Shown piece by piece: positions 1-8,554 of a stretch of 64,000 bases of DNA; position 1 is the stretch's first letter, and the number at the start of each line of letters is the position of its first letter. Under the pieces are notes generated by a model, which worked only from the letters and a program-made list of their open reading frames with translations, did no database searches and was not told where the DNA came from. This DNA is from CAVSPO01 sp963730005. Its GTDB lineage: Bacteria > Actinomycetota > Actinomycetes > Propionibacteriales > Propionibacteriaceae. The stretch is taken from contig CAVSPO010000019.1 of NCBI GenBank assembly GCA_963730005.1, positions 1 to 64,000 of the forward strand. Direction: 5' to 3'. Both the position numbers and the translations under genes were made by a program.

Positions 1-88
1 GAATCGTGCGGACCCCGCCCCGCTTCTCCACGATCTGCACAGCCGTCGCCCCCGAAGCCGTCTTCACCTTCCGCAGGAACGGGCTCAC
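1..88 (-). CDS. N-terminus of an IS1634-like (IS4 superfamily) transposase, cut by window edge
   Basis: A GTG at 88-86 opens a minus-strand frame that runs off the window after 29 codons. The peptide starts VSPFLRKVKTASGATAVQIV and continues EKRGGVRTI, which matches from memory the conserved N-terminus of IS1634-family transposases of actinobacteria. No catalytic residue lies in the visible piece. It sits just downstream of the Tad operon, so the accessory region is flanked by an insertion sequence here. The 153 bases between it and the pilin gene probably hold the element's end, but I could not define an inverted repeat. Intactness cannot be judged. Confidence 0.55.
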   Translation of the reverse strand, partial: MSPFLRKVKTASGATAVQIVEKRGGVRTI

Positions 89-241
89 CCCCCGATCCTA
101 CCTCGCCCTTAGTGCCCCAAAACCGACCACCAAACCGCGCTGACAAGGAACTCCACCCCGCGAAACCCCGACAACCGGGTCAAGAGGTCCAACTCAGGGG
201 GGGCCCTGCCTGCCACCAGCGGGCGCGGCTGTGTTGGCCGT

Positions 242-463
242 TCACCTGATCTGGCTGACCTGCTGGTCCACGTAGCTTCTGATGGCCGTGGCAACCACCG
301 CGACGATCACGATGGCGAACACGGCCCAGGCCACCTGTTCGATGGTGACCGACCCCTTCTCGGGGTCACCCTTGACCGCCGAACGGACGGTCCGGCACTG
401 GGCCTGGAAGTACTCCGCGGAGCGCACGCCGAGGATCTGCAGTGTGATGAGGAGACGGTTCAC
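242..463 (-). CDS. Flp-like small pilin of the Tad locus
   Basis: A 73-aa protein with one hydrophobic segment (about residues 44-62). Immediately before it is a Gly at residue 37 followed by Ser-Val-Thr-Ile-Glu, placing Glu at +5 of the cleaved product, the hallmark of class III/Flp prepilins cut by a TadV/FppA-type peptidase. The GTG at 463 is chosen because AAAGGA lies at a proper distance upstream; a longer frame from 532 has no such site. It is the last gene of the minus-strand Tad operon, 78 bases after tadC. The 36-residue leader is long for a Flp pilin. It would be the structural fibre subunit, inserted in the membrane before assembly. With cpaF broken it probably cannot be assembled. 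Confidence 0.65.
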   Translation of the reverse strand: MNRLLITLQILGVRSAEYFQAQCRTVRSAVKGDPEKGSVTIEQVAWAVFAIVIVAVVATAIRSYVDQQVSQIR

Positions 464-541
464 GAGGGTTTTCCTTTCTGGTGACAGCAAGCCGAAACAG
501 GGCTGTTTCATGCTCAAAATCGAGATGGTCAAGGCTGGGGG

Positions 542-1450
542 TCAGGCGACTCCCATCACCCGCAGCAGCGCGGGTGTGATGAGCAGGGCCAGGAAGATGA
601 CGCCGAGGATGCTCATGGGGATCGACAGGCGTTCCCCCACCGCGTTGGCATGGGACAGTTCGGCGTGCAGCATCGCGGTGCGCATCGAGGCGGACCGGGC
701 CCGCAGCTGGCCGTAGATCTGGGAGCCCTCCTCCCCGCTCAACCGCACGATGTCGGCCAGGTCGCTCAATTCCGGCAGGCCGAGTTCGTGCGAGAGCCGC
801 TGCAGCGCATCCCACGGTGCTTCGCCCGACCAGTTCGAGAACGCGAGTTCTTCCCGCAGCCGGCGGAACACCCACGAGTCGCCCACCTGGGCGGCGATCT
901 CCAACGCCTGACGTGGCCCGGATCCGGCGTTGCGTTCCAGCGCCACCAGGTCGGTGTAGGCACCCAGCGCGCGGGCGAACTCGGTGCGCGCCCGCTTCGC
1001 GTCATCGCGGACGTTGTAGTTCGGCAGGAACCACATCACCACCGCCAGCACCAAAGTCCCGCCGACCGGAACCAGCACCGGCAACTGCCAGCCCAGCACG
1101 GTCAGGAACACGCTCAACAGCGGTGCGATGAGCAGCCCCGCCACCGCGAACAGGATCTTCTCGCCGTAGAAGCGGGCCACCGGGATCCGCAGCAACGCCA
1201 GTTCCTGGGTGGGGATCCTCCCCCACACGTCGGCGGGCAGGGTCCGCATCCCCCACCGCCCGAGCCTGTCCGTGGTCGACTCGTCGACCGGGTCCGCGTC
1301 GACACCCGGCCGGCTGGTGTCCGGGGCCAGCCGCACCAGGACGTCCCCCAAGTCCGGGTGTGCCGGCAGGAACCGCCACGCCAGCAACACCGCACCCCCG
1401 GTGAGCAGGATGCCGCCCAGCAGCGCGAACTGCAGCCCGGTGACCATCAT
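542..1450 (-). CDS. TadC-type inner-membrane platform protein (T2SS-F domain)
   Basis: A 302-aa membrane protein of the type II secretion F family, partner of TadB in the Tad/Flp assembly platform. It has an N-terminal hydrophobic segment (about 3-25), a strong hydrophobic pair around residues 98-142, a cytoplasmic T2SS-F helical domain (about 155-275) and a final membrane segment ending ITPALLRVMGVA. The ATG at 1450 overlaps the natural tadB stop (TGATGATGG), showing translational coupling. An in-frame reading from 2257 that fuses tadB and tadC is an artefact of frameshifts in tadB. The gene itself looks intact, unlike its two upstream neighbours. Confidence 0.75.
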   Translation of the reverse strand: MMVTGLQFALLGGILLTGGAVLLAWRFLPAHPDLGDVLVRLAPDTSRPGVDADPVDESTTDRLGRWGMRTLPADVWGRIPTQELALLRIPVARFYGEKILFAVAGLLIAPLLSVFLTVLGWQLPVLVPVGGTLVLAVVMWFLPNYNVRDDAKRARTEFARALGAYTDLVALERNAGSGPRQALEIAAQVGDSWVFRRLREELAFSNWSGEAPWDALQRLSHELGLPELSDLADIVRLSGEEGSQIYGQLRARSASMRTAMLHAELSHANAVGERLSIPMSILGVIFLALLITPALLRVMGVA

Positions 1451-2312
1451 CGCGTCGCCTCCTTCCGGGCCTCGGCACCGATGAACCGCGGCAGGGGCCT
1501 GCCGGCGGCCATCTTCTGCATCCACACCAGAACCGCCGGCGTAGGCCGCCAGCAGCACCAGCAGCAGGAGTTGCCCGATCGGGGTCTTGTAGGGGGCGAT
1601 GTAGGAACCGTTGAACGCCAAGACCGCCAGCACCCCGATCGTGATCAGGGTGACCGCCCGTGCCGTCTCGCGCGGCTTGGCCCGGTCGGCCTCGATCTGG
1701 CGGCGTGCCCGCACATCGGCCGCCACGGACTCGGCCAGGCTCTCCAGCACCGCCGCCAGCCCCGGCCCCCGGCGGCGTGCCCCCAGGATCAGGTTCGCCG
1801 CGACCAGGTCACCGGTCGCATCGTCCAGGTCGTCGGCGAAGGCGCGCAGCGCAGCCTCGGTGGACCAGCGGGCCCGCAGCCGCGCCACCAGCCGACCCAC
1901 CTCCGGTTTGATGGCCTCCGGGGTGGACCGCAGCGTGGCCAGCAGCGCCTGCTCCAAACCCACCCCGGCGGTCAGGACACCCGACAGCGACCGGGTCCAC
2001 TCCTCCAACGCCTCACGCTTGGTGATCTTCGCGTCCTCACCCGAGAACGCCAACAGGATCGGCAACCCCACCACCCCGGCCGGCACCACCACGACCGCCA
2101 ACAACCAGCCGGTCACCAGCGCCAGCACCACACCGGCCACCAGCCCAGCCGGCCAGCAGCAGCCGGGACCGCCGCGACAACCGCAGCCTCGGCACGGCAG
2201 GCCCCCGCCTGGGTGACGGCGGGGACAGCGGTCGGCGCTGGGCACCCAGCGCGACACCCAGCACCCCGGCCACCACCAAGGCGCCGCCGACCGCCGGCAC
2301 CAGCGGTGTCAT
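1447..2312 (-). pseudogene. tadB, platform protein, broken by two single-base insertions
   Basis: TadB pairs with TadC as the membrane platform that couples the CpaF ATPase to pilin export. The ATG at 2312 overlaps the cpaF stop (ATGA). The N-terminus (MTPLVPAVGGALVVAG) is hydrophobic. Reading then shifts near 2140-2150 (after SRLLLAG) into the frame beginning LVAGVVLALVTGWLL. It shifts again near 1540, where the expected end AVLVWMQKMAAGRPLPRFIG and a stop overlapping tadC lie in a different frame. The span is 866 nt, exactly two more than 288 codons, so removing one base at each site restores a 287-aa T2SS-F protein. Either real decay or sequencing indels could explain this. Confidence 0.7.
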
Positions 2313-3060
2313 GATGCCCGCTGGCACTGGTCGATGTAGCCCGCCAGGTCGAACCCGTAGCCGGGCCAGGTCCCGGTACTCCTCCGGCATCCCACCCACC
2401 GCCGCAATCGCGGTGGAGCGCGGCGGGCAGCCGAACACGGTACTCATGGCGTAGCCCTTGGCCTGTTCACCCGGTGTCAGGATGGCGATCTGCGAGGTCC
2501 AGCGCCGCTTGCGGAACCCGCCTCCGGCCAGCGGCTCGGTGCGCATGTCGACGTGCACGATGATGTCCAGGGCTTCCGCGATCGCCCGCACCGCGTACTC
2601 GTGGGTGACGTGGGCGCCCGCCTTCATGGCGCAGGTGACCAGCTTGCCCACCGCAGCCTCCGCCGACTCGGCGTGCGTGGTGGACAGTGACCCTGTCCCG
2701 GACTGCATCGCCTCGATCATGGCCAGCACTTCCTTGCCGCGGACTTCCCCGACGATCTGGCGCGACAAGTTGAACCGGTACGAGTCATACAAGGCGTCAT
2801 CGAGGGTGAATTCGCCGGCCCGGCGTCCGTTGGCCTGCAACTCGCCACCAGGGCGGGCCTCCCACGCGTGCACGATCGGGTGCCGGTCCTTCATTTCGTG
2901 CAGATGAAGCTCGTACTCGGTCTCGAACGTGCCGATCGACTCACCCGGCGGGATCTCCGCACACAACGCCCGCACCATCGTGGTCTTGCCCGCACCCTGG
3001 CGGCCGGTGGGGTGTACCAAGGTTCTTGGACAGGTCCTCTGGAACGGAGAGGATGTGCCC

Positions 3061-3351
3061 ATGTCATCGAGTCGTCGGCGGTATAGCGCCCAGTTCAAGG
3101 ATGAGGCAGTTCAGATGGTGGTACGGACCGGGTCCTCGATCGCCCAGGTGGCCCGGGACCTGGGTATCAACGAGGGCACGTTGGGGCATTGGGTGCAGGT
3201 GTGGAGGCTTGATCATCCCGAACCCGAACCGGAGGTCACTGAATTCGATCGGGAGAAGATGGCCCGGCTCGAATCCGAGAACCGTCGCCTGAAATTGGAG
3301 AACGAGTTCCTAAAAAAAGCGGCGGCCTTCTTCGCCCGGGAGCAGGACTGA
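3061..3351 (+). CDS. IS3-family transposase OrfA (copy 1)
   Basis: A 96-aa OrfA with an N-terminal helix-turn-helix (SSIAQVARDLGINEGTLGHW, about residues 25-45) that binds the element's ends, followed by a leucine-zipper-like coiled coil (RLESENRRLKLENEFLKK). The run of seven A residues at 3312-3318 (CTA AAA AAA GCG) is a -1 slippage site. Slipping there leads directly into the orfB frame, giving the OrfAB fusion typical of the family. It is identical in amino acids to OrfA of copy 2. Confidence 0.85.
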   Translation: MSSSRRRYSAQFKDEAVQMVVRTGSSIAQVARDLGINEGTLGHWVQVWRLDHPEPEPEVTEFDREKMARLESENRRLKLENEFLKKAAAFFAREQD

Positions 3352-3404
3352 ATGAGAAATCGGCCCTGATCGAGGCGGAGAAGGCGAATTACCCGATCGC
3401 GTGG

Positions 3405-3996
3405 ATGTGTCGGCTGCTGGGTGTGGCCCGTTCCTCGTTCTATGACTGGCAGACCCAAGCAGACACGCTGACCGCGACGGCCGCGCGGCGGGCTCGGTAC
3501 GCCAGGCTGGTGAAGCAGGTGTTCCGTGATCAGCGCAGACGGGCGGGGTGCCGCACCATCACCGCGATCCTCAACGCCCAGGGCTGCCCCTGCTCGGTCG
3601 GGTTCGTGGCCTCGATCATGCGAGCCAACCAGCTCGTGGCGATCCAACCACGCTCCTACAAGCGCACCACACTGCCCGGCGACGACCCGCAGCCGGCTGC
3701 TGACCTGATCGGACGTGACTTCGCCCCGGGCGGTGTCCCGGGCACCCGGCTGGTCGGCGACATCACCTATCTGCGCACCGATCAGGGTTGGGTCTACCTG
3801 GCCACGGTGATCGACTTGGCCACCCGCATGGTGATCGGCTACCAGCTCGCCGACCACATGCGCACCACTTTGGTCACCGATGCGTTCACGAAAGCGATTC
3901 GTGCCGGGCGGGTCGGTCGTCATGCGATATTTCATTCAGACCGCGGAGCGCAATACACTTCCCACGAATTCGCGGAATACTGCAAACGAAACAATA
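3405..3996 (+). pseudogene. IS3-family transposase OrfB (copy 1), truncated
   Basis: This frame carries the rve integrase core. Counting from Met 3405, the first catalytic Asp is residue 119 (GDITY) and the second is residue 179 (HSDRG). The match to copy 2 stops after KRNN (residue 197), so the third catalytic residue, Glu215, is absent. The open frame that continues past 3996 is cpaF read backwards and is not transposase. The frame is open upstream to the A7 slip site, so the natural product is OrfAB. Inactive. Confidence 0.85.
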
Positions 3997-4854
3997 ACGG
4001 CCACCACGATCGAGCGGCCCGCCTTCACCGCCGCGGACAGGAACGACGCCGCCACCCGGTCCATCGACCCCTTCGCCACCAGCTCGGCCAGCGTCGCTTC
4101 CCGCATCCGGTGCTGCCGGATCACCACCGACGGCCGCGGTGTCACCCACGCCGTCGCCGCCAGCCGAGAACCCCCATCCAGGCGCATGTGCAGCCGAGGC
4201 TCCGCCTCGCTGAACTGGCGAGCGTTCACCTCCGACCGCGACGCCAGGAACACCAGGAAATCAATCAGCTCCTGATCACTGTCCGCCACCGCCGGTCCCC
4301 GAACCGACCGGCCATCCGCGTACTCCAGCCACACGTCGTCGCAGCCCGTGATCGTCACGTTCTCCACATCCGGGTCATCCACCAACGGCTGCAACCGGCC
4401 CAACCGGAACAGCGCATCGAACACGGCCTGAGCCAACTGACCCTGCTGCCGCCGATCGAAACCGCCACGCCCCGACACGGTCGACGCCTTGGCCTCCTCA
4501 TCCAACAGTTCGTGGATGATCCGCCGCCCCAGCGACTCCTGCTCGGCCCGCTCGAAAGTGGCTGTTGGTCTCCAACGACCGCATCAACCGCTCCGACGCC
4601 GCCGCCCGCAACGCGGCCACCAGACCCCAGTCGATCCCCGCCGCATCCACCCGAACATCCCGCTCAACCACCTGCACCCGGGCCCCACCCACCGGCGTGA
4701 ACGGCTGCGGCCGGGTCGGCCCCTGCTCGGTGGGGGTGGGCGACAACGTGAAGCCGGAACGTATGACGGCCCGGTTTGGGCGCAGGCGACCGGAACAACG
4801 GCAACGACGTCGGGTCCGACGCCGGGGCAACACTCACACTGAACGACTTCTGGC

Positions 4855-5655
4855 TCACTGCAGAACCCCTTCCCGACGTGCCGGTGCCGCCTCGTGGCGG
4901 GCCGTCGCGATCGAACCCATCACGGCCGCGGTCACCGCGTGCAGGCTGCGCACCAACGCCGAGGCGTCCATCCCGCGGCGCGGCGGCTGAGCGCCCTGAC
5001 TCAGCACCGCCGCCGCCTGCTCGTCCCAGGCCACCGACTCCAGCATCGGGATCCCCAACACCTTGGCCACCTCACCCCGCCGGTACGGCTTGCCCTCCCC
5101 CACCAGCAGCCCGGCCACAGTCATCGCACCCGTGCCCTCGGCCGCGGCCGTACTCCAGTCCGACGCCCACTGCCGGGCAGCCGCCAGGGAAGGCAGATCG
5201 CTGCGGGTCACCAGCAACGCCAGATCCGCGGCGTCGATCAGCGGCGTCGGCGAGTGCATCATCCCCAGCCGGCCCGCATCCACAATCACGTCCTGGCCGT
5301 TGTGCTCCAGCGCCCGCAGCTCAGAACCCAACGGGGCCCACAGGTCCGCCAAACTGGCCGCCTGCTGGTGCGAACGCGGGCCCGGCAACATCCAGACATG
5401 CTCGGTGTCGGGCACCTTCATCAACACATGCGCCAGCGCCGACGACAGGCGCCCGTCCCGGTGCGCCAGCACCAACTCCACCGCCGCATCGTTGGGGGCC
5501 ACGGCCCCCTGGAAATAGCCGGCCAGCAACGCCGAGCCGCCCACCGGATCCGCATCCACCAGCACCACCGGCCGCGGCCACGTCAACGCCAAACCCAGGG
5601 CCGTGGTCGTGACCCCCGGCGCCCCCGACGCGGACGCCAACACGATCAGTGCCAT
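4855..5655 (-). CDS. TadZ/CpaE-like ParA-superfamily protein
   Basis: A 266-aa MinD/ParA-type protein; in Tad systems this family positions the assembly machine at the cell pole. The N-terminus MALIVLASASGAPGVTTTAL has the fold's first strand and a degenerate P-loop in which the usual lysines are missing (SGAPGVTTT in place of KGGxGKT), common in TadZ. Asp-rich strand VVLVDADPVGGS (about 30-41) and VIVDAGRLG (about 133-141) follow. The ATG at 5655 overlaps the stop of the SAF-domain gene (TGATG), and its own stop overlaps the cpaF start, so it lies mid-operon. No frameshift is seen. Confidence 0.7.
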   Translation of the reverse strand: MALIVLASASGAPGVTTTALGLALTWPRPVVLVDADPVGGSALLAGYFQGAVAPNDAAVELVLAHRDGRLSSALAHVLMKVPDTEHVWMLPGPRSHQQAASLADLWAPLGSELRALEHNGQDVIVDAGRLGMMHSPTPLIDAADLALLVTRSDLPSLAAARQWASDWSTAAAEGTGAMTVAGLLVGEGKPYRRGEVAKVLGIPMLESVAWDEQAAAVLSQGAQPPRRGMDASALVRSLHAVTAAVMGSIATARHEAAPARREGVLQ

Positions 5656-6356
5656 CACGACACCTGCGAATCCAGCAACACCGCGACCTTGCCGGTCGCC
5701 GCCCGGGCCGCCACCTCGGCGGCCTGCCGCTGCGCCACCTGCACACTCACCGTGGCCTTGCCGCTCGAGTCGGTCGCCGACACCGCGACCACGACGCCTT
5801 CGAAGACCCTGATGTCGTCCACCTTCAAGTCGCCCTGCTGGCCAGGCGTCGACACGATCCGCACACGATCCCCAACGCCCACCATGTCCCCCGGAAGCTG
5901 ACCGGGCCCCAGCGACAACCCGACCACCGATTGACCCTGCGACGGCACCAGCTCGGTGCTCACCGCGCCGGGCACCATCAACTGGCCAGCCTTCAAGTCC
6001 ACAGCCGCCCGCTGCCCGACCAGCGTGTCGATCTGGGCCGCCGGCACCGTCGCCAGCGCCGGATCGACCCCCACCCGCACCACCTGCAGGCTCTCCCGGG
6101 TCACCACCGAACCACGCGGCACATCCACCCGCACCGCGGCCACCTCCTGGTTGTTGCCCACCCCGGTGTAGGCCCACACCGACAACAACCCGCCCGCCAC
6201 AATCGACGCCGCCGACGCGGCAATCAACAACGGACGACGCTGCAACTTCGGCGGCGCAGCAACCACCCGACCCGCAGGCCCCGACGTCGACTCACCCGGC
6301 ACGCCAGACACCTCGGCACGAGGCTTCGATCGGGTCATCAAGGGCGTGGATGTCAT
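5655..6356 (-). CDS. CpaB/RcpC-like SAF-domain Tad pilus protein
   Basis: A 233-aa protein with a basic Pro-rich cytoplasmic N-terminus, one membrane segment (about residues 42-64, LLIAASAASIVAGGLLSVWA) and an extracytoplasmic SAF domain starting at VRVDVPRGSVVTRESLQVV (about 76-140). This matches CpaB/RcpC proteins, which assist pilus assembly at the envelope. A start 15 bases after the PKD-like gene has AAAGG upstream; Met7 is an alternative. The rest, rich in Val and Gly, probably forms the C-terminal beta domain. Intact, but in an operon whose flanking genes are disrupted. Confidence 0.65.
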   Translation of the reverse strand: MTSTPLMTRSKPRAEVSGVPGESTSGPAGRVVAAPPKLQRRPLLIAASAASIVAGGLLSVWAYTGVGNNQEVAAVRVDVPRGSVVTRESLQVVRVGVDPALATVPAAQIDTLVGQRAAVDLKAGQLMVPGAVSTELVPSQGQSVVGLSLGPGQLPGDMVGVGDRVRIVSTPGQQGDLKVDDIRVFEGVVVAVSATDSSGKATVSVQVAQRQAAEVAARAATGKVAVLLDSQVS

Positions 6357-6944
6357 CAGGGATGCCTTTCGTTACCGTGTCCGAACGACCTGAAGCTCGC
6401 CCACCGTCAACGTGCGGGACGAGGTGAAACTCAGCGGGATGTTGCCGGTCACGCCACTGTTCGATGTCCAGGCCACGTTCCAGTACGACGTCGCCCGGAT
6501 CGTGTACACGCCCTGAGTCGAATACGTGTACCCGCAATCAGGCGATTTCTGGCCGCCATGGCCATCAGTGAACGGGGTCCCCGCCGTGGTGCAAGTGACC
6601 GCTCCCCCGTCACCCATCTCCCACACGATCTTGTCGACCTTCGCCGTCGCCGTCACCGACGTCCCCCCAGTCGACGCGCTGCGCACCATCGGCCCAAACG
6701 TCTGCTCGCCAGGGTCGGCCACCCACAGCCACGCCGGCACCCCAACCACACCCATGATGTCCGGACCCTCCTCGGGAACCATCCCGATCGAAAACGCCCG
6801 CAAATTCATCTGCGTCACAATCGTCTGCGCCACCTGCGCCGGATCAGGAGGAGCAGCAGGCCCCGCCGGAGCCGACGCCGACCAGAACTGGTACCCCTGA
6901 TCTGTGTCAAGGATTTTGGACGGGTCTCTTCGTGTTTTCGTGGT

Positions 6945-7784
6945 TCAGGCCGCGGCTGCGGCGGTGGGGGTGAGTGAGTCGAGCAGCGCCCGGGCGGGGG
7001 TGCGGTAGCCGAGGGTCGAGTGGGCGCGGATCCGGTTGTAAAACACCTCGATGTATTCAGTGACGGCGGCTACCGCCTCGGTTCGGGTGCGCCACGTTTT
7101 CAGGTGGTACATTTCATTCTTCAACGAGGCAAAGAATGATTCCGCGACTGCATTGTCCCAGCACACGCCGGTCCGACCCACGCTGCGTCGTATATTGTTT
7201 CGTTTGCAGTATTCCGCGAATTCGTGGGAAGTGTATTGCGCTCCGCGGTCTGAATGAAATATCGCATGACGACCGACCCGCCCGGCACGAATCGCTTTCG
7301 TGAACGCATCGGTGACCAAAGTGGTGCGCATGTGGTCGGCGAGCTGGTAGCCGATCACCATGCGGGTGGCCAAGTCGATCACCGTGGCCAGGTAGACCCA
7401 ACCCTGATCGGTGCGCAGATAGGTGATGTCGCCGACCAGCCGGGTGCCCGGGACACCGCCCGGGGCGAAGTCACGTCCGATCAGGTCAGCAGCCGGCTGC
7501 GGGTCGTCGCCGGGCAGTGTGGTGCGCTTGTAGGAGCGTGGTTGGATCGCCACGAGCTGGTTGGCTCGCATGATCGAGGCCACGAACCCGACCGAGCAGG
7601 GGCAGCCCTGGGCGTTGAGGATCGCGGTGATGGTGCGGCACCCCGCCCGTCTGCGCTGATCACGGAACACCTGCTTCACCAGCCTGGCGTACCGAGCCCG
7701 CCGCGCGGCCGTCGCGGTCAGCGTGTCTGCTTGGGTCTGCCAGTCATAGAACGAGGAACGGGCCACACCCAGCAGCCGACACAT
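6945..7784 (-). CDS. IS3-family transposase OrfB (copy 2), catalytic subunit
   Basis: A 279-aa integrase-core protein with a complete DDE triad: Asp119 (GDITY), Asp179 (HSDRG) and Glu215 (AESFFASLKNE). Thirty-five residues separate the second Asp and the Glu, the DD(35)E spacing of IS3 elements. The C-terminus RIRAHSTLGYRTPARALLDS is the usual ending of this family. The frame is open upstream into the A7 site, so the active form is probably OrfAB made by -1 frameshifting. This is the only apparently functional transposase in the window. Confidence 0.9.
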   Translation of the reverse strand: MCRLLGVARSSFYDWQTQADTLTATAARRARYARLVKQVFRDQRRRAGCRTITAILNAQGCPCSVGFVASIMRANQLVAIQPRSYKRTTLPGDDPQPAADLIGRDFAPGGVPGTRLVGDITYLRTDQGWVYLATVIDLATRMVIGYQLADHMRTTLVTDAFTKAIRAGRVGRHAIFHSDRGAQYTSHEFAEYCKRNNIRRSVGRTGVCWDNAVAESFFASLKNEMYHLKTWRTRTEAVAAVTEYIEVFYNRIRAHSTLGYRTPARALLDSLTPTAAAAA

Positions 7785-7837
7785 CCACGCGATCGGGTAA
7801 TTCGCCTTCTCCGCCTCGATCAGGGCCGATTTCTCAT

Positions 7838-8128
7838 TCAGTCCTGCTCCCGGGCGAAGAAGGCCGCCGCTTTTTTTAGGAACTCGTTCTCCAATTTCAG
7901 GCGACGGTTCTCGGATTCGAGCCGGGCCATCTTCTCCCGATCGAATTCAGTGACCTCCGGTTCGGGTTCGGGATGATCAAGCCTCCACACCTGCACCCAA
8001 TGCCCCAACGTGCCCTCGTTGATACCCAGGTCCCGGGCCACCTGGGCGATCGAGGACCCGGTCCGTACCACCATCTGAACTGCCTCATCCTTGAACTGGG
8101 CGCTATACCGCCGACGACTCGATGACAT
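7838..8128 (-). CDS. IS3-family transposase OrfA (copy 2)
   Basis: A 96-aa OrfA identical to that of copy 1: helix-turn-helix followed by a short coiled coil ending NEFLKKAAAFFAREQD. The ATG at 8128 lies 49 bases inside the element end. The T7 run at 7871-7877 on the plus strand is the A7 slip site on the coding strand; a -1 shift there joins OrfA to OrfB. A longer frame from 8227 starts in the interrupted host gene and is not real. Confidence 0.88.
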   Translation of the reverse strand: MSSSRRRYSAQFKDEAVQMVVRTGSSIAQVARDLGINEGTLGHWVQVWRLDHPEPEPEVTEFDREKMARLESENRRLKLENEFLKKAAAFFAREQD

Positions 8129-8554
8129 GGGCACATCCTCTCCGTTCCAGAGGACCTGTCCAAGAACCTTGGTACACCCCACCCCACGCCACACCCGCCG
8201 GACCATTGCACTCATAAATCCCGCCACTAGTCCGGCCTTCCCAGATCAGATCAGTCAGTGGAGGCGGCGGGCTCGCCGGCCGCACGTAACAATTCAAAGA
8301 GTTGGACCAATAGCCACTCGCAGTCGAACAAGGAATCGCGTCGCCCAGATAGGTGCAAGCCGAGACCGTCCCGCCAGAACGTTTGCTTCCGCCAGTAGCC
8401 GCGACTGGCCTGCTACCCGACACCCCGTCACTGGTGGCCCAAGTCGTGCAAACACCCGTTATCTGGTTGCACGTGGTGCCAGCAGCTCCGTGCGCCGACG
8501 TTACCTGCGTCACCGCGAGCAGGGCGAGCGTAGCCGCCGCCGAGACTGGTCGTC

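Larger units (their letters stand above)
3013..3996 (+). mobile_element. IS3-family insertion sequence, copy 1, 3'-truncated
   Basis: The left end begins TGTACCAAGGTTCTTGGACA and the sequence then follows copy 2 (8176 down to 7193) over the same 984 bases without length change. It breaks off at 3996, so the last 290 bases, including the right inverted repeat and the transposase's catalytic Glu, are missing. It is inserted in cpaF just ahead of the Walker A coding sequence. Both cpaF halves are otherwise complete, so the truncation removed IS sequence only. It cannot transpose by itself, although copy 2 could supply transposase in trans only if two ends existed. Confidence 0.85.
2309..4858 (-). 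pseudogene. cpaF: cpaF/tadA, Tad pilus assembly ATPase, split by an IS and frameshifted
   Basis: This is the secretion ATPase that powers Tad pilus assembly. The 5' part (4858-3997) starts with GTG overlapping the tadZ stop (GTGA) and carries the N-terminal domain. The 3' part (3012-2309) resumes with the Walker A GRQGAGKTT, the Asp/His boxes (SLSTTHAESAEAAV) and the end GYIDQCQRAS. A truncated IS3-family element sits between them, directly before the P-loop; the expected join is GRSIVVA-GRQGAGKTT. Three single-base insertions, near 4770, 4549 and 2347, also break the frame. Removing them leaves 862-2 plus 704-1 = 1563 nt, a clean 521 codons. The gene is non-functional as it stands. Confidence 0.8.
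6903..8176 (-). mobile_element. IS3-family insertion sequence, copy 2, complete (1,274 bp)
   Basis: The ends are imperfect inverted repeats: TGTACCAAGGTTCTTGGACA on one side and TGTGTCAAGGATTTTGGACG on the other, 15 of 20 positions equal, beginning TG as IS3 elements do. It encodes an intact OrfA and OrfB in minus orientation, opposite to copy 1. No target-site duplication is visible: the outer bases are GGGG on the left end and GATC on the right end. Copies 1 and 2 bracket cpaF's 5' half, tadZ and the cpaB-like gene. It is the likely parent of copy 1, or a sister copy. Confidence 0.9.

Noticed and set aside
542..2257. A natural TadB-TadC fusion protein
   Set aside because: The normal tadB end and the TGATG overlap with tadC are visible in another frame, so the fusion arises from a frameshift.
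650..2314. Long plus-strand open frame of 554 codons
   Set aside because: It is the antisense of tadB and tadC, with His/Gln/Arg-rich composition typical of shadows in GC-rich DNA and no start signal.
3013..8176. Inversion of the segment between the two IS copies
   Set aside because: All Tad genes inside and outside the copies have the same orientation and the expected order, so no inversion has taken place.
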